A DNA stretch of 43,152 nt, taken from NCBI GenBank assembly GCA_947626635.1, contig CANQSY010000007.1, positions 1 through 43,152 on the forward strand, read 5' to 3'. Positions 25,904 through 33,348 of this stretch are shown here, piece after piece. A program made the translations under genes and the position numbers. Under the pieces are notes generated by a model. The model saw nothing but the letters and a program-made list of their open reading frames with translations. It had not been told where the DNA came from and did no database searches. Origin of the DNA: an uncultured Akkermansia sp. (GTDB lineage: Bacteria; Verrucomicrobiota; Verrucomicrobiia; Verrucomicrobiales; Akkermansiaceae). Each line of letters opens with the position of its first letter. Position 1 is the first letter of the stretch.

Positions 25904-25931
25904 TTGCCATTTTTGGGCGAGGTGTTAGGAT
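25904..25931 (+). promoter_or_regulatory. Sigma70-like promoter of prs (TTGCCA-N16-TAGGAT)
   Basis: TTGCCA tttttgggcgaggtgt TAGGAT, 24 nt before the ATG at 25956. Confidence 0.55.
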
Positions 25932-25955
25932 AGGTGACACACACCTGTCTCTCTC

Positions 25956-26885
25956 ATGAAACTGATCAGCGGCACCGCCCATCCCCACCTGGCTCAAGAT
26001 ATTGCAAATGTAATGGGACTTCCCCTCTGCGACGCAGCCGTCAACACCTTCCCTGACGGTGAAAGCTTCGTCCAAATCAAGGAAAGCATTCGCGGAGCCG
26101 ACGTATTTATCATTCAGCCGACGTGTCCGCCCACCAATCACAACATGATGGAATTGCTGGTGATGGTGGATGCCGTGCGGCGGGCGAGTGCGAGTCGAAT
26201 CACGGCGGTGATGCCGTTCTACGGGTATGCGCGGCAGGACCGCAAGGATAAGCCGAGAGTACCGATCACCTCCAAGCTCGTGGCCAATCTGCTCACCGCC
26301 GCGGGTGTCAACCGTGTACTCACCATGGATCTCCATGCCGCGCAAATTCAGGGATTCTTTGAAATCCCGGTGGATCACCTTTACTCTCTCCCCGTTCTTA
26401 TCAAGCACCTCAAGGAGCATTACGTGAATGACCTTAAGAACCTCGTCGTCGTTTCCCCGGATATTGGCGGCGTCAAGACGGCAAAAAACTATGCCAACAT
26501 CCTCGGTACAGAGCTTGCCATTGTGGCAAAGCAGCGCATCTCCGCCACCGAAGTGGATGCCCATGCGGTCATCGGCGACGTGGAAGGCAAGGATGTCTTG
26601 CTCGTGGATGACATGACGGAATCCGGCGGAACCCTGTGCGCGGCCGCCGCGATTTTGAAGAAGCATGGAGCCGCGCGCATCTTCGCCGGCGTCTCGCACG
26701 CCGTCCTCAACGAGAAGGCTCGCGCGCGTCTGAAAGAAAGTCCCATTGAACACCTGCTCACTTCGGATTCTGTCCCGATGGCTTATGGGGATCATGTGGA
26801 CACGGTGAGCATCGCTCCGCTTTTTGCACAAGCGATTGCCAATATTCACAACAACGATTCCGTGACCCACCTGTTTGAGGTGTAA
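25956..26885 (+). CDS. prs: Ribose-phosphate pyrophosphokinase
   Basis: FPDGESFVQIKESIRGADVFIIQPTCPPTNHNMMELLVMVDAVRRASASRITAVMPFYGYARQDRKDKPRVPITSKLVANLL; VLLVDDMTESGGTL. Confidence 0.97.
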   Translation: MKLISGTAHPHLAQDIANVMGLPLCDAAVNTFPDGESFVQIKESIRGADVFIIQPTCPPTNHNMMELLVMVDAVRRASASRITAVMPFYGYARQDRKDKPRVPITSKLVANLLTAAGVNRVLTMDLHAAQIQGFFEIPVDHLYSLPVLIKHLKEHYVNDLKNLVVVSPDIGGVKTAKNYANILGTELAIVAKQRISATEVDAHAVIGDVEGKDVLLVDDMTESGGTLCAAAAILKKHGAARIFAGVSHAVLNEKARARLKESPIEHLLTSDSVPMAYGDHVDTVSIAPLFAQAIANIHNNDSVTHLFEV

Positions 26886-26889
26886 AACC

Positions 26890-27330
26890 CAGGGCGGCGT
26901 TCCGCCGCCTATTTACGATTGACGATTTACGATTTACGATTTCAGGGAATTCGCGCGCCGGTGGCGCGGGAAAGCGAAAGCGCCCGACGGTCCCGTATAG
27001 GGCACACGCGAAGCGGGCGGGAAGGGCGATTGGACAACGCGCATGCGTTGCCCGCAGGGCGCTGAGGTAGTGGGGTACCGAAGCGTCAAGACGCCCGACG
27101 GCCCCGTATAGGGCGCACGCGAAGCGGGCGGGAAGGGCGGTTAGACAACGCGTAAGCGTTGCCCGAAGGGCGCTGAGGTAGTGGGGTACCGAAGCGTCAA
27201 GCTGTAGCGGAGCGGAATTTTCGGGAGCAATGGTGAGGGGTGGTAGGAAAGCGGCCGGGCGGTGTTCCACCGCCCATTTACGACGAATTACGATTTGGGG
27301 AATTCGCGCGCGAGTGGCGCGGGGGTACTG
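26890..27330. repeat. Intergenic repeat cluster: two GC hairpin + ATTTACGA + GCGCG modules flanking a 111-bp tandem duplication
   Basis: GGCGGCG-TTC-CGCCGCC (26893-26909) and GGGCGGTG-TTC-CACCGCCC (27257-27275), both followed by YATTTACGA...GGGAATTCGCGCGC..GCGCGG. Confidence 0.85.
26981..27202. repeat. Tandem duplication, unit 111 bp, two copies
   Basis: cgcccgacggYcccgtatagggcRcacgcgaagcgggcgggaagggcg...ggtaccgaagcgtcaag at 26981 and 27092, about 8 mismatches. Confidence 0.95.
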
Positions 27331-27438
27331 GGTTGATGCGTATCAGCGATCCTATCAGCCAACAAAAGCATTCCCTCCGTTGATGAACTTCTCTCAAATG
27401 CGGTTACCCCCGAGGGTTCGACACGGAACGCGACCAAT

Positions 27439-27579
27439 TCACTCCGAGAGGCTCTTTTTGCGTCTGTTCTTCGGCTGCTTTTCCTCGTCGCGGCTGAGAA
27501 GGCGTCTCATACAGACGATAAGCAGAATCCAGACAAAGCCGATGGAAAGGAGCATGGTGATGATACCGGGGAGTGTCAT
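27439..27579 (-). CDS. MetS-like small subunit (46 aa) of the NSS-family transporter
   Basis: Hand translation: MTLPGIITMLLSIGFVWILLIVCMRRLLSRDEEKQPKNRRKKSLSE*. Single TM plus basic tail; ATGA overlap with the stop of the upstream NSS gene. Below the ORF-track length cutoff. Confidence 0.8.
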   Translation of the reverse strand: MTLPGIITMLLSIGFVWILLIVCMRRLLSRDEEKQPKNRRKKSLSE

Positions 27580-29294
27580 GATGCAGCGGGGGGATCAATC
27601 GGTTTTCTTTTGTGGAATCGCTTGGAAGTACGCACGACGAATACCATGAAAATATAAATAAGCGCCATCCACGCCATAGGCAGCACCGCACCCGGTTCGC
27701 CTTCTTTTAAGTGCGTGATGTGCTCACACGTTGTGACAAACATGCTCTTGTAGAGCCATGAGCAAAAAATGACGGCCAGAATGGTCGGCGTGATCCAGTT
27801 GATCACAAACCCCAGTCCGCGTGGGAGAGGGATGCGCGAGCCCCGTCCCAACTCCCTCAGCCCATTTTTCGTACCCCACACCCCGCGAAATATCGAAAGG
27901 TAGAGCGTGGAAATCAGGTAAAGACACATGGTGCCCATCCAGAAATCCAGGGTGTTGAGAGCCATCATGTCGCCCGTGAACCACGACACGGCAAATGACC
28001 CAAGCAGCATCAGCATCCCTACCACCACCACACTCTGCGTACGTCCCAACCTCCAAAATTCCTCCAAAAACGCCACCGTCGGCTGCAAAATCGATATCGA
28101 ACTGGTGACCGACGCCAAGAAAAGGAGTCCGAAAAAGAGCGTCCCAAAAAGGCGTCCTCCCGGCATCGCCGCAAACACCTCCGGAAGGACGGTAAAGCCA
28201 AGTCCGAAGGTGCTCGCTCCGGCCGCCGCCGCCACGCCCAGCAGCGACACCGCCGCAGGAACAATCATCATCCCGGCTATTCCCACTTCCACCACCTCGT
28301 TCGCCGCATTGGCCGTCACCGACACAAGAGCTATATCCTTTCGTCGCGCTACATAACTCGCGTACGTCAGCACCGTACCGAATCCGATGGAAAGCGAAAA
28401 AAAGATTTGTCCGGCCGCTGCAATCCAGAGCTCCGGATTCAGGAGGCCCTGAAGCAAGGAGATATGCTGTTTTTCCACCATTTTGCCGGGATGCTCCTTC
28501 TGCACCTGTTGCACAAGTTGTTCCTCCTGCGAAGCTGTCGCCATAGCCGGCACCATGTCGACCGTCTGTCCATCCACCACAAGGATCGTTTTGGAAGGAT
28601 TCCACATATAGCCAAGTCCCTGGTCAACGCTGCGGTTCGGATGCGCAGCATCCGGCGTCCCGAGCGTTAATACACGCACGAGCACAATGAGAGCCGTGAT
28701 GAGCAACACCGGCATACTCCACCGGCAAAACCACTCAATCCCTTTCGTCACTCCCCGGTAAAGCAAATACAAATTCGCGATGATAGCGATAAAGAAGAAG
28801 ATCGGCAAATTGCTCTGCCCGCTGTACACAGCGCCATCACTGCTACTTCCCGTAAATTCCTCAAAGAAAGCGGCGAACTCGGAGGAATGGTGCAGGCTAA
28901 GTGCACCGGTAGCCGTGTTGATGCAATAGCCCAACGTCCACCCCTCCAAGTACATATAATACATCCCTATACCGAGCGGCGCCAAGACACCCGCAATGCC
29001 GAGGTACTTCCATACGGATGAATGACTGATGAGCATAAAGGCCGATGCGCAACTGTGTCCGCCAAGCACCCCTCCCCGCCGTCCTATCGCCCACTCCACC
29101 CAGCACAAGGGAACCCCCAACAGCAGGAAAGCACAAAAATAGGCTATCATAAACGCCCCGCCACCGTACTGCGCAGCAAGCCCCGGAAACCTCAGGAAAT
29201 TGCCGAAACCCACAGCACTCCCGGCCACAGCCAACATTGTCCCCAACTGGGTATCCCATGTAACGGCTGCTACCGACTGTCGCGGCTCACTCAT
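27576..29294 (-). CDS. Sodium-dependent transporter, NSS/SNF family
   Basis: WDTQLGTMLAVAGSAVGFGNFLRFPGLAAQYGGGAFMIAYFCAFLLLGVPLCWVEWAIGR: NSS TM1-TM2 signature. Start set at MSEPRQSV; the promoter lies inside the ORF-track extension. Confidence 0.92.
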   Translation of the reverse strand: MSEPRQSVAAVTWDTQLGTMLAVAGSAVGFGNFLRFPGLAAQYGGGAFMIAYFCAFLLLGVPLCWVEWAIGRRGGVLGGHSCASAFMLISHSSVWKYLGIAGVLAPLGIGMYYMYLEGWTLGYCINTATGALSLHHSSEFAAFFEEFTGSSSDGAVYSGQSNLPIFFFIAIIANLYLLYRGVTKGIEWFCRWSMPVLLITALIVLVRVLTLGTPDAAHPNRSVDQGLGYMWNPSKTILVVDGQTVDMVPAMATASQEEQLVQQVQKEHPGKMVEKQHISLLQGLLNPELWIAAAGQIFFSLSIGFGTVLTYASYVARRKDIALVSVTANAANEVVEVGIAGMMIVPAAVSLLGVAAAAGASTFGLGFTVLPEVFAAMPGGRLFGTLFFGLLFLASVTSSISILQPTVAFLEEFWRLGRTQSVVVVGMLMLLGSFAVSWFTGDMMALNTLDFWMGTMCLYLISTLYLSIFRGVWGTKNGLRELGRGSRIPLPRGLGFVINWITPTILAVIFCSWLYKSMFVTTCEHITHLKEGEPGAVLPMAWMALIYIFMVFVVRTSKRFHKRKPIDPPAAS

Positions 29295-29302
29295 ACGTAT
29301 CC

Positions 29303-29330
29303 ATTCTATCCATTTCTCATCGCATTGCAA
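29303..29330 (-). promoter_or_regulatory. Sigma70-like promoter (TTGCAA-N16-TAGAAT, 8 nt before ATG) of the NSS transporter
   Basis: Reverse complement: TTGCAA tgcgatgagaaatgga TAGAAT ggatacgt ATG. Confidence 0.7.
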
Positions 29331-29404
29331 GCGCAATCCATCCGCCCGCCCATGCTCATCTCTGCGCGCCTACCATCGGCGTCTTCATGGTTGAGGCGTG
29401 GATC

Positions 29405-30919
29405 TCAACGAGGTTGACGGAAGAGCAAACTGTAGAGGAATACCACGGCAAAGCAAATCGCCGGCACCACAAATGATGCGCGCAGCGCCTGTGAGCTCGT
29501 CCTTAAGTCGATGTTCCAGGTAGAATCAAATCCCTGAGTCAACATCAGCCAACAGCTTGAATCGCTGCCGATGACGCCTGCCATCCACGGAGTGATAACG
29601 GCTCCGCCGAGGATGGCCATAATGAGACCGGCGGCGCCCAGCTTCACCACTTTCGCGTCAAGCCCACCTAAAGCCATGGCATAAATCGTCGGGAACATCA
29701 GGCTCATACATCCACTGATCCCCACCAGGCAGATGACATTGGCGCTAAAGGGCAACCCTGCTATGCTGAAGAGAACGCTGCTCGGCAAATACATCGCCCC
29801 GGCACAGAAAAGAATAGCCACCGCCGCGAAGAGTGCCATCATCAGCGCCGGGTTATATTTCTTCATGAAGCCGGTTGCGACCCATCGGCATAGGATAAAG
29901 AGAGCAATCGCCATGGTGTAGTAGATAGCCGCCGTCCCCGGACTCACCCCCAACTCTTGCTGACAGTACACATTCAGCCACGTCCAGATCGCTATCTGCA
30001 CCCCGACGTAAAAAAATTGCGCCACCACTCCACACCCATACCGCGGATGCCTCAACAGCTCGCCGAGCGTCCGTCGATAACTACCCATCGTCAATAGGTA
30101 CGCAACCGGTCCCAGCATGCCGCTCAGTATCCAGAGCACCTTGTCCATTTCCGGCCACACAAAGTAAAATACGGTCAGCGGCACTACCGAAAAAATCGCC
30201 GCCACCAGGACTCTCAACCAACCGCCGCCCGATGCGCGCGAGGTGTCCTGCTCATTGCGTCCACTCCGCAGGAAGAAAAGCCAGATAAGGAACGCGATGG
30301 CGCACAACCCGACGTATGGCGCGCACACCCAAAAGAGCTCATTGTTGATGATATGAGCTCGCATCTCCTGAGGCATTTGCGCGCGCTGCTCGGCCGTCGC
30401 GGGGTTGAGATTACTCAGGATTAATTGTTGAGCCAGCAGGATGCCGACCATCGAGCCCAGGGGGTTAAACGCCTGCGCAAAATTCAACCGGCGGACGGCT
30501 GTCTTATCGGGACCCAGCGAGATAACGTACGGGTTGCAAGTAGTTTCCAAAAGGGCGCAACCTCCCGCCACCACAAAGATCGCGATGAAATAGATATCAA
30601 AACTCTGCTGCACGCATGCGGGGATGTACATCAGGGCCCCCACGATATACACGCCCAATCCGATCAGCAACCCCACCCGGTATGAAAACTCCTCGACCAA
30701 AATTGATGCGAAGATAGCCAGCACCGCATAAGCCCCGTAAAATGCCACCTGCACTAATCCCGCACGTTCCTGGTCCATCGTAAAGATCCGCTGAAACGCC
30801 GGCACCAAATTATCCGTCATATTGTTGAGCAGTCCCCACAGGGCGAAACACGCCACCAACATAAAAAATATGCTCCTCACCCGTCTGGGCACCACCGGTG
30901 TTAAATCGCCTGCACTCAT
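29405..30919 (-). CDS. MFS sugar transporter, FucP (L-fucose:H+ symporter)-like
   Basis: FALWGLLNNMTDNLVPAFQRIFTMDQERAGLVQVAFYGAYAVLAIFASILVEEFSYRVGLLIGL; CALLETTCNPYVISLGP; FAQAFNPLGSMVGILLAQQLIL. Confidence 0.88.
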   Translation of the reverse strand: MSAGDLTPVVPRRVRSIFFMLVACFALWGLLNNMTDNLVPAFQRIFTMDQERAGLVQVAFYGAYAVLAIFASILVEEFSYRVGLLIGLGVYIVGALMYIPACVQQSFDIYFIAIFVVAGGCALLETTCNPYVISLGPDKTAVRRLNFAQAFNPLGSMVGILLAQQLILSNLNPATAEQRAQMPQEMRAHIINNELFWVCAPYVGLCAIAFLIWLFFLRSGRNEQDTSRASGGGWLRVLVAAIFSVVPLTVFYFVWPEMDKVLWILSGMLGPVAYLLTMGSYRRTLGELLRHPRYGCGVVAQFFYVGVQIAIWTWLNVYCQQELGVSPGTAAIYYTMAIALFILCRWVATGFMKKYNPALMMALFAAVAILFCAGAMYLPSSVLFSIAGLPFSANVICLVGISGCMSLMFPTIYAMALGGLDAKVVKLGAAGLIMAILGGAVITPWMAGVIGSDSSCWLMLTQGFDSTWNIDLRTSSQALRASFVVPAICFAVVFLYSLLFRQPR

Positions 30920-30936
30920 AGCTCTGAGTTTTCATG

Positions 30937-30964
30937 AGCTTACCACACTCCCCCTCCCTGTCAA
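30937..30964 (-). promoter_or_regulatory. Sigma70-like promoter (TTGACA-N16-TAAGCT) of FucP-like gene
   Basis: Reverse complement: TTGACA gggagggggagtgtgg TAAGCT, 17 nt before the ATG. Confidence 0.5.
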
Positions 30965-31100
30965 GGCCGAAAAAAGCGGCATTCCCCCTCCCGTTCCGGC
31001 GGAAAACCGCGACGTTTGTTCCGGAACGTGGCAGCGCAGGAGACACGCCTCCCGGGGCTTTTTCTCTATGGCTCGTCAAACGGAGAGGAGAAAAAGATCT

Positions 31101-32627
31101 TCAGCTCTTTTTCCTGGGTCCCGCGGACGCGGACTCCTCCTGTGCAGGAACACCCTTTTTGCCGAGATAGCCGGGCAGTTCAACACCGACGGATGAGGCA
31201 AGCTCATGCAGAGGAAGAGTTCCTGTCACGAGATTTTGAACAAAGGAACCCACGGAACCGCTCTGTGAATCGGCACCTCCCCCCATAACGATCACCTTAT
31301 CGAAGGAGAGACCGCGCACGGCCGAGGCCTGCGTCTCCACGATTTTCGGGAGTTGCTCAGTGACAAGCAGACCGGAGGCGGCCTTGGCATCTCCGGCAGC
31401 TTGTACAATACTGCGGAAACCACTAGCCTTTGCCTCAAGAGCGGCTTGAATCGCGGCGGCCTGACCGCGTCCCACCATCTCCACGCCCTCGCCTTCTGCC
31501 TTCTTCTTGAGCAGCAAGGCATCCGCCTCGCCCTTCGCAAGTTTGATGGCGGCATTTCCTTCCGCCTCCTTGGCAATGACCAGGGCGTCCGCCTTACCTT
31601 GTTCCTCCTTCACCCGCACGGCAGCCGCTGCCTCGGCTGCAATTTCCTGCTTTCGTTTGAGAATTTCCGCGGCCACAATTTCGTTGGCGGTTTGCTTGGC
31701 TCGCTCGAGGTCGGCGCGCTTCATTTCAGCCTCACGGGACGCGATGTAGCCCGCTTCTTCCGCTTTGGCGGCCTGCTCTCGTTCAGCGACGAGCGCGATG
31801 CGTCGAGCCTCCGCCTGGCGCACCTTGAGTTTAGCGTTGGAATCCGCCACCTTCATCTCGGCCTCGTTGTTACCTTCTACGGCAGCGGCATTCGCAAGAG
31901 CCACCTGAATCGTCTGGTCGCGCAGCGCCTCTGCCTTGCCTATCTCGCCGCGCCTCGTTTCCTCCGCTACCTTGATCATGGCGTCGTTAATAGCGCGCGC
32001 AGCCGCTTCCTGACCGAGGGCTGCGATGTAACCCGATGCATCGCGAATATCGGTGATGTTCGCGTTGATGAGGTAGAGCCCCACCTTGTGCAACTCCACA
32101 TCCACGCCGCCGGTGATTCCCTTGATGAGCTTTTCGCGGTCAGCATTGATCTCCTCAATCGTGAGCGATGCAATAACCACGCGCATCTGACCCATAATGA
32201 TTTCGGAGGCAAGGTCGCGGATATCCTGTCTGGAGCGTCCCAAGAGACGGCTGGCCGCGTTCTGCATGATCTCCGGTTGGGTACTGATCCCCACGATGAA
32301 CGAGGAAGGCACGTCCACGCGTATGTTCTGGCTGGATAGGGCCCCCTTAAGAGGCACGTCGATATTGATGGGGTTCAAATCCATGAAAGCATAGCTCTGA
32401 ATAACCGGCATCACGAACGTGGCGCCACCGTGGATACACTTTGCCGACCTCCCCGCACCCACATTGCCGTACACGATAAGAATCTTATCCGAGGGACACA
32501 TCTTGTAGCGGCTGAAAAGGAAAGCGACCGAACCAACAATCGCAAGCACGATGATGAGAATGCCGATGATTGCCGAGGCCGGAACATCCGGGGATTGCTG
32601 AGCGAGGGTAATGATTGATGAGGTCAT
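31101..32627 (-). CDS. Flotillin-family SPFH protein (YuaG/FloT-like)
   Basis: TM then SPFH (MCPSDKILIVYGNVGAGRSAKCIHGGATFVMPVIQSYAFMDLNPINIDV), long Ala/Glu/Lys coiled coil, C-terminal GLSFDKVIVMGGG. Confidence 0.92.
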   Translation of the reverse strand: MTSSIITLAQQSPDVPASAIIGILIIVLAIVGSVAFLFSRYKMCPSDKILIVYGNVGAGRSAKCIHGGATFVMPVIQSYAFMDLNPINIDVPLKGALSSQNIRVDVPSSFIVGISTQPEIMQNAASRLLGRSRQDIRDLASEIIMGQMRVVIASLTIEEINADREKLIKGITGGVDVELHKVGLYLINANITDIRDASGYIAALGQEAAARAINDAMIKVAEETRRGEIGKAEALRDQTIQVALANAAAVEGNNEAEMKVADSNAKLKVRQAEARRIALVAEREQAAKAEEAGYIASREAEMKRADLERAKQTANEIVAAEILKRKQEIAAEAAAAVRVKEEQGKADALVIAKEAEGNAAIKLAKGEADALLLKKKAEGEGVEMVGRGQAAAIQAALEAKASGFRSIVQAAGDAKAASGLLVTEQLPKIVETQASAVRGLSFDKVIVMGGGADSQSGSVGSFVQNLVTGTLPLHELASSVGVELPGYLGKKGVPAQEESASAGPRKKS

Positions 32628-32633
32628 GATGAT

Positions 32634-33257
32634 TCAGGAGTTAGAGGAATTGAGAGGACGAACGGTGAGACAAGTCGTGCTGGCCTGCACCACGATGATA
32701 CGAGTTTGGGCCGGAAGCGGAACATCGCCGAACTGGATGGCTTCCATCGTGACGAGACGGCTGGGGTGCGATACCTGCACCTGACCACCCGGTTCGCCAT
32801 GCGGCGGGATAGTGACATAGACAGAACCCGTGGCGCCCACGAGTTCAGCATAATTCAGCGAACCGTCGGACTTGAGACTGTAAATGAGGCGCATGAGACC
32901 GGCTATGATAAAGAAAAGGAACAGACCGAGACCCAAACCCACCAAAATGGCCGAGAGAACGCCAAGCCCCATTTGCACGGCAATGTAGCCGCCCCACCCA
33001 AGACCGAGCAAAAAGCCTACGACGGCACGTACGGAGACAGCCCCCGTCGCCCCATCGGGCGTGTCGCTTGCAACGTCAACATCCGCATCTCCCCCGAAAT
33101 CCATGAAAAAGGAAAGCACCATGCTGCCCAACGTCAGCAATGTCGCTATCCACGCTATCGCACAAAATATACCACGTGCCGACGAAAAGTCCGGCAGTAG
33201 ATCCGCCGCACGCAAGAGGTCCATGATAGAGGACAGTATCCTGAGGCATGTTTCCAT
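32634..33257 (-). CDS. NfeD/YuaF-like membrane protein partner of flotillin
   Basis: Several TM segments followed by an OB-like domain (GATGSVYVTIPPHGEPGGQVQV...TRIIVVQASTTCLTVRPL), immediately upstream of flotillin. Confidence 0.75.
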   Translation of the reverse strand: METCLRILSSIMDLLRAADLLPDFSSARGIFCAIAWIATLLTLGSMVLSFFMDFGGDADVDVASDTPDGATGAVSVRAVVGFLLGLGWGGYIAVQMGLGVLSAILVGLGLGLFLFFIIAGLMRLIYSLKSDGSLNYAELVGATGSVYVTIPPHGEPGGQVQVSHPSRLVTMEAIQFGDVPLPAQTRIIVVQASTTCLTVRPLNSSNS

Positions 33258-33266
33258 ACGCCCCTT

Positions 33267-33296
33267 ACTCTATCACCTCCCACGCTGTTCCGTCAA
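33267..33296 (-). promoter_or_regulatory. Promoter of NfeD-like/flotillin operon (TTGACG-N18-TAGAGT, 9 nt before ATG)
   Basis: Reverse complement: TTGACG gaacagcgtgggaggtga TAGAGT aaggggcgt ATG. Confidence 0.5.
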
Positions 33297-33309
33297 TGAT
33301 ATTTTGCTC

Positions 33310-33338
33310 TTGCATGCCATGCACTCAAGGTCTAAAAT
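33310..33338 (+). promoter_or_regulatory. Promoter of PutA-like gene (TTGCAT-N17-TAAAAT)
   Basis: TTGCAT gccatgcactcaaggtc TAAAAT, 10 nt before the ATG at 33349. Confidence 0.5.
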
Positions 33339-33348
33339 GGGGGCAGAC

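Noticed and set aside
25866-26870. 334-aa minus-strand ORF opposite prs
   Set aside because: Antisense to canonical prs; begins within the rplT terminator region; no domain.
26981-27202. CRISPR-like array
   Set aside because: Only two adjacent 111-bp units with no repeat/spacer alternation and no cas genes.
26758-27270. Minus-strand 170-aa ORF with 37-aa tandem repeats as a real protein
   Set aside because: Overlaps prs and crosses structured intergenic hairpins; the repeat is better explained at DNA/RNA level, although the codon-length unit is noted as a finding.
27390-27430. Possible tRNA T-arm (gggttcgacac)
   Set aside because: No matching acceptor, D-arm or anticodon arm could be built around it.
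27404-27691. 95-aa minus-strand ORF downstream of NSS
   Set aside because: Out of frame with both the NSS gene and the MetS-like ORF at 27439-27579, which explains the region better.
31353-32339. 328-aa plus-strand ORF opposite flotillin
   Set aside because: Shadow of the Ala/Glu/Lys coiled-coil coding strand.
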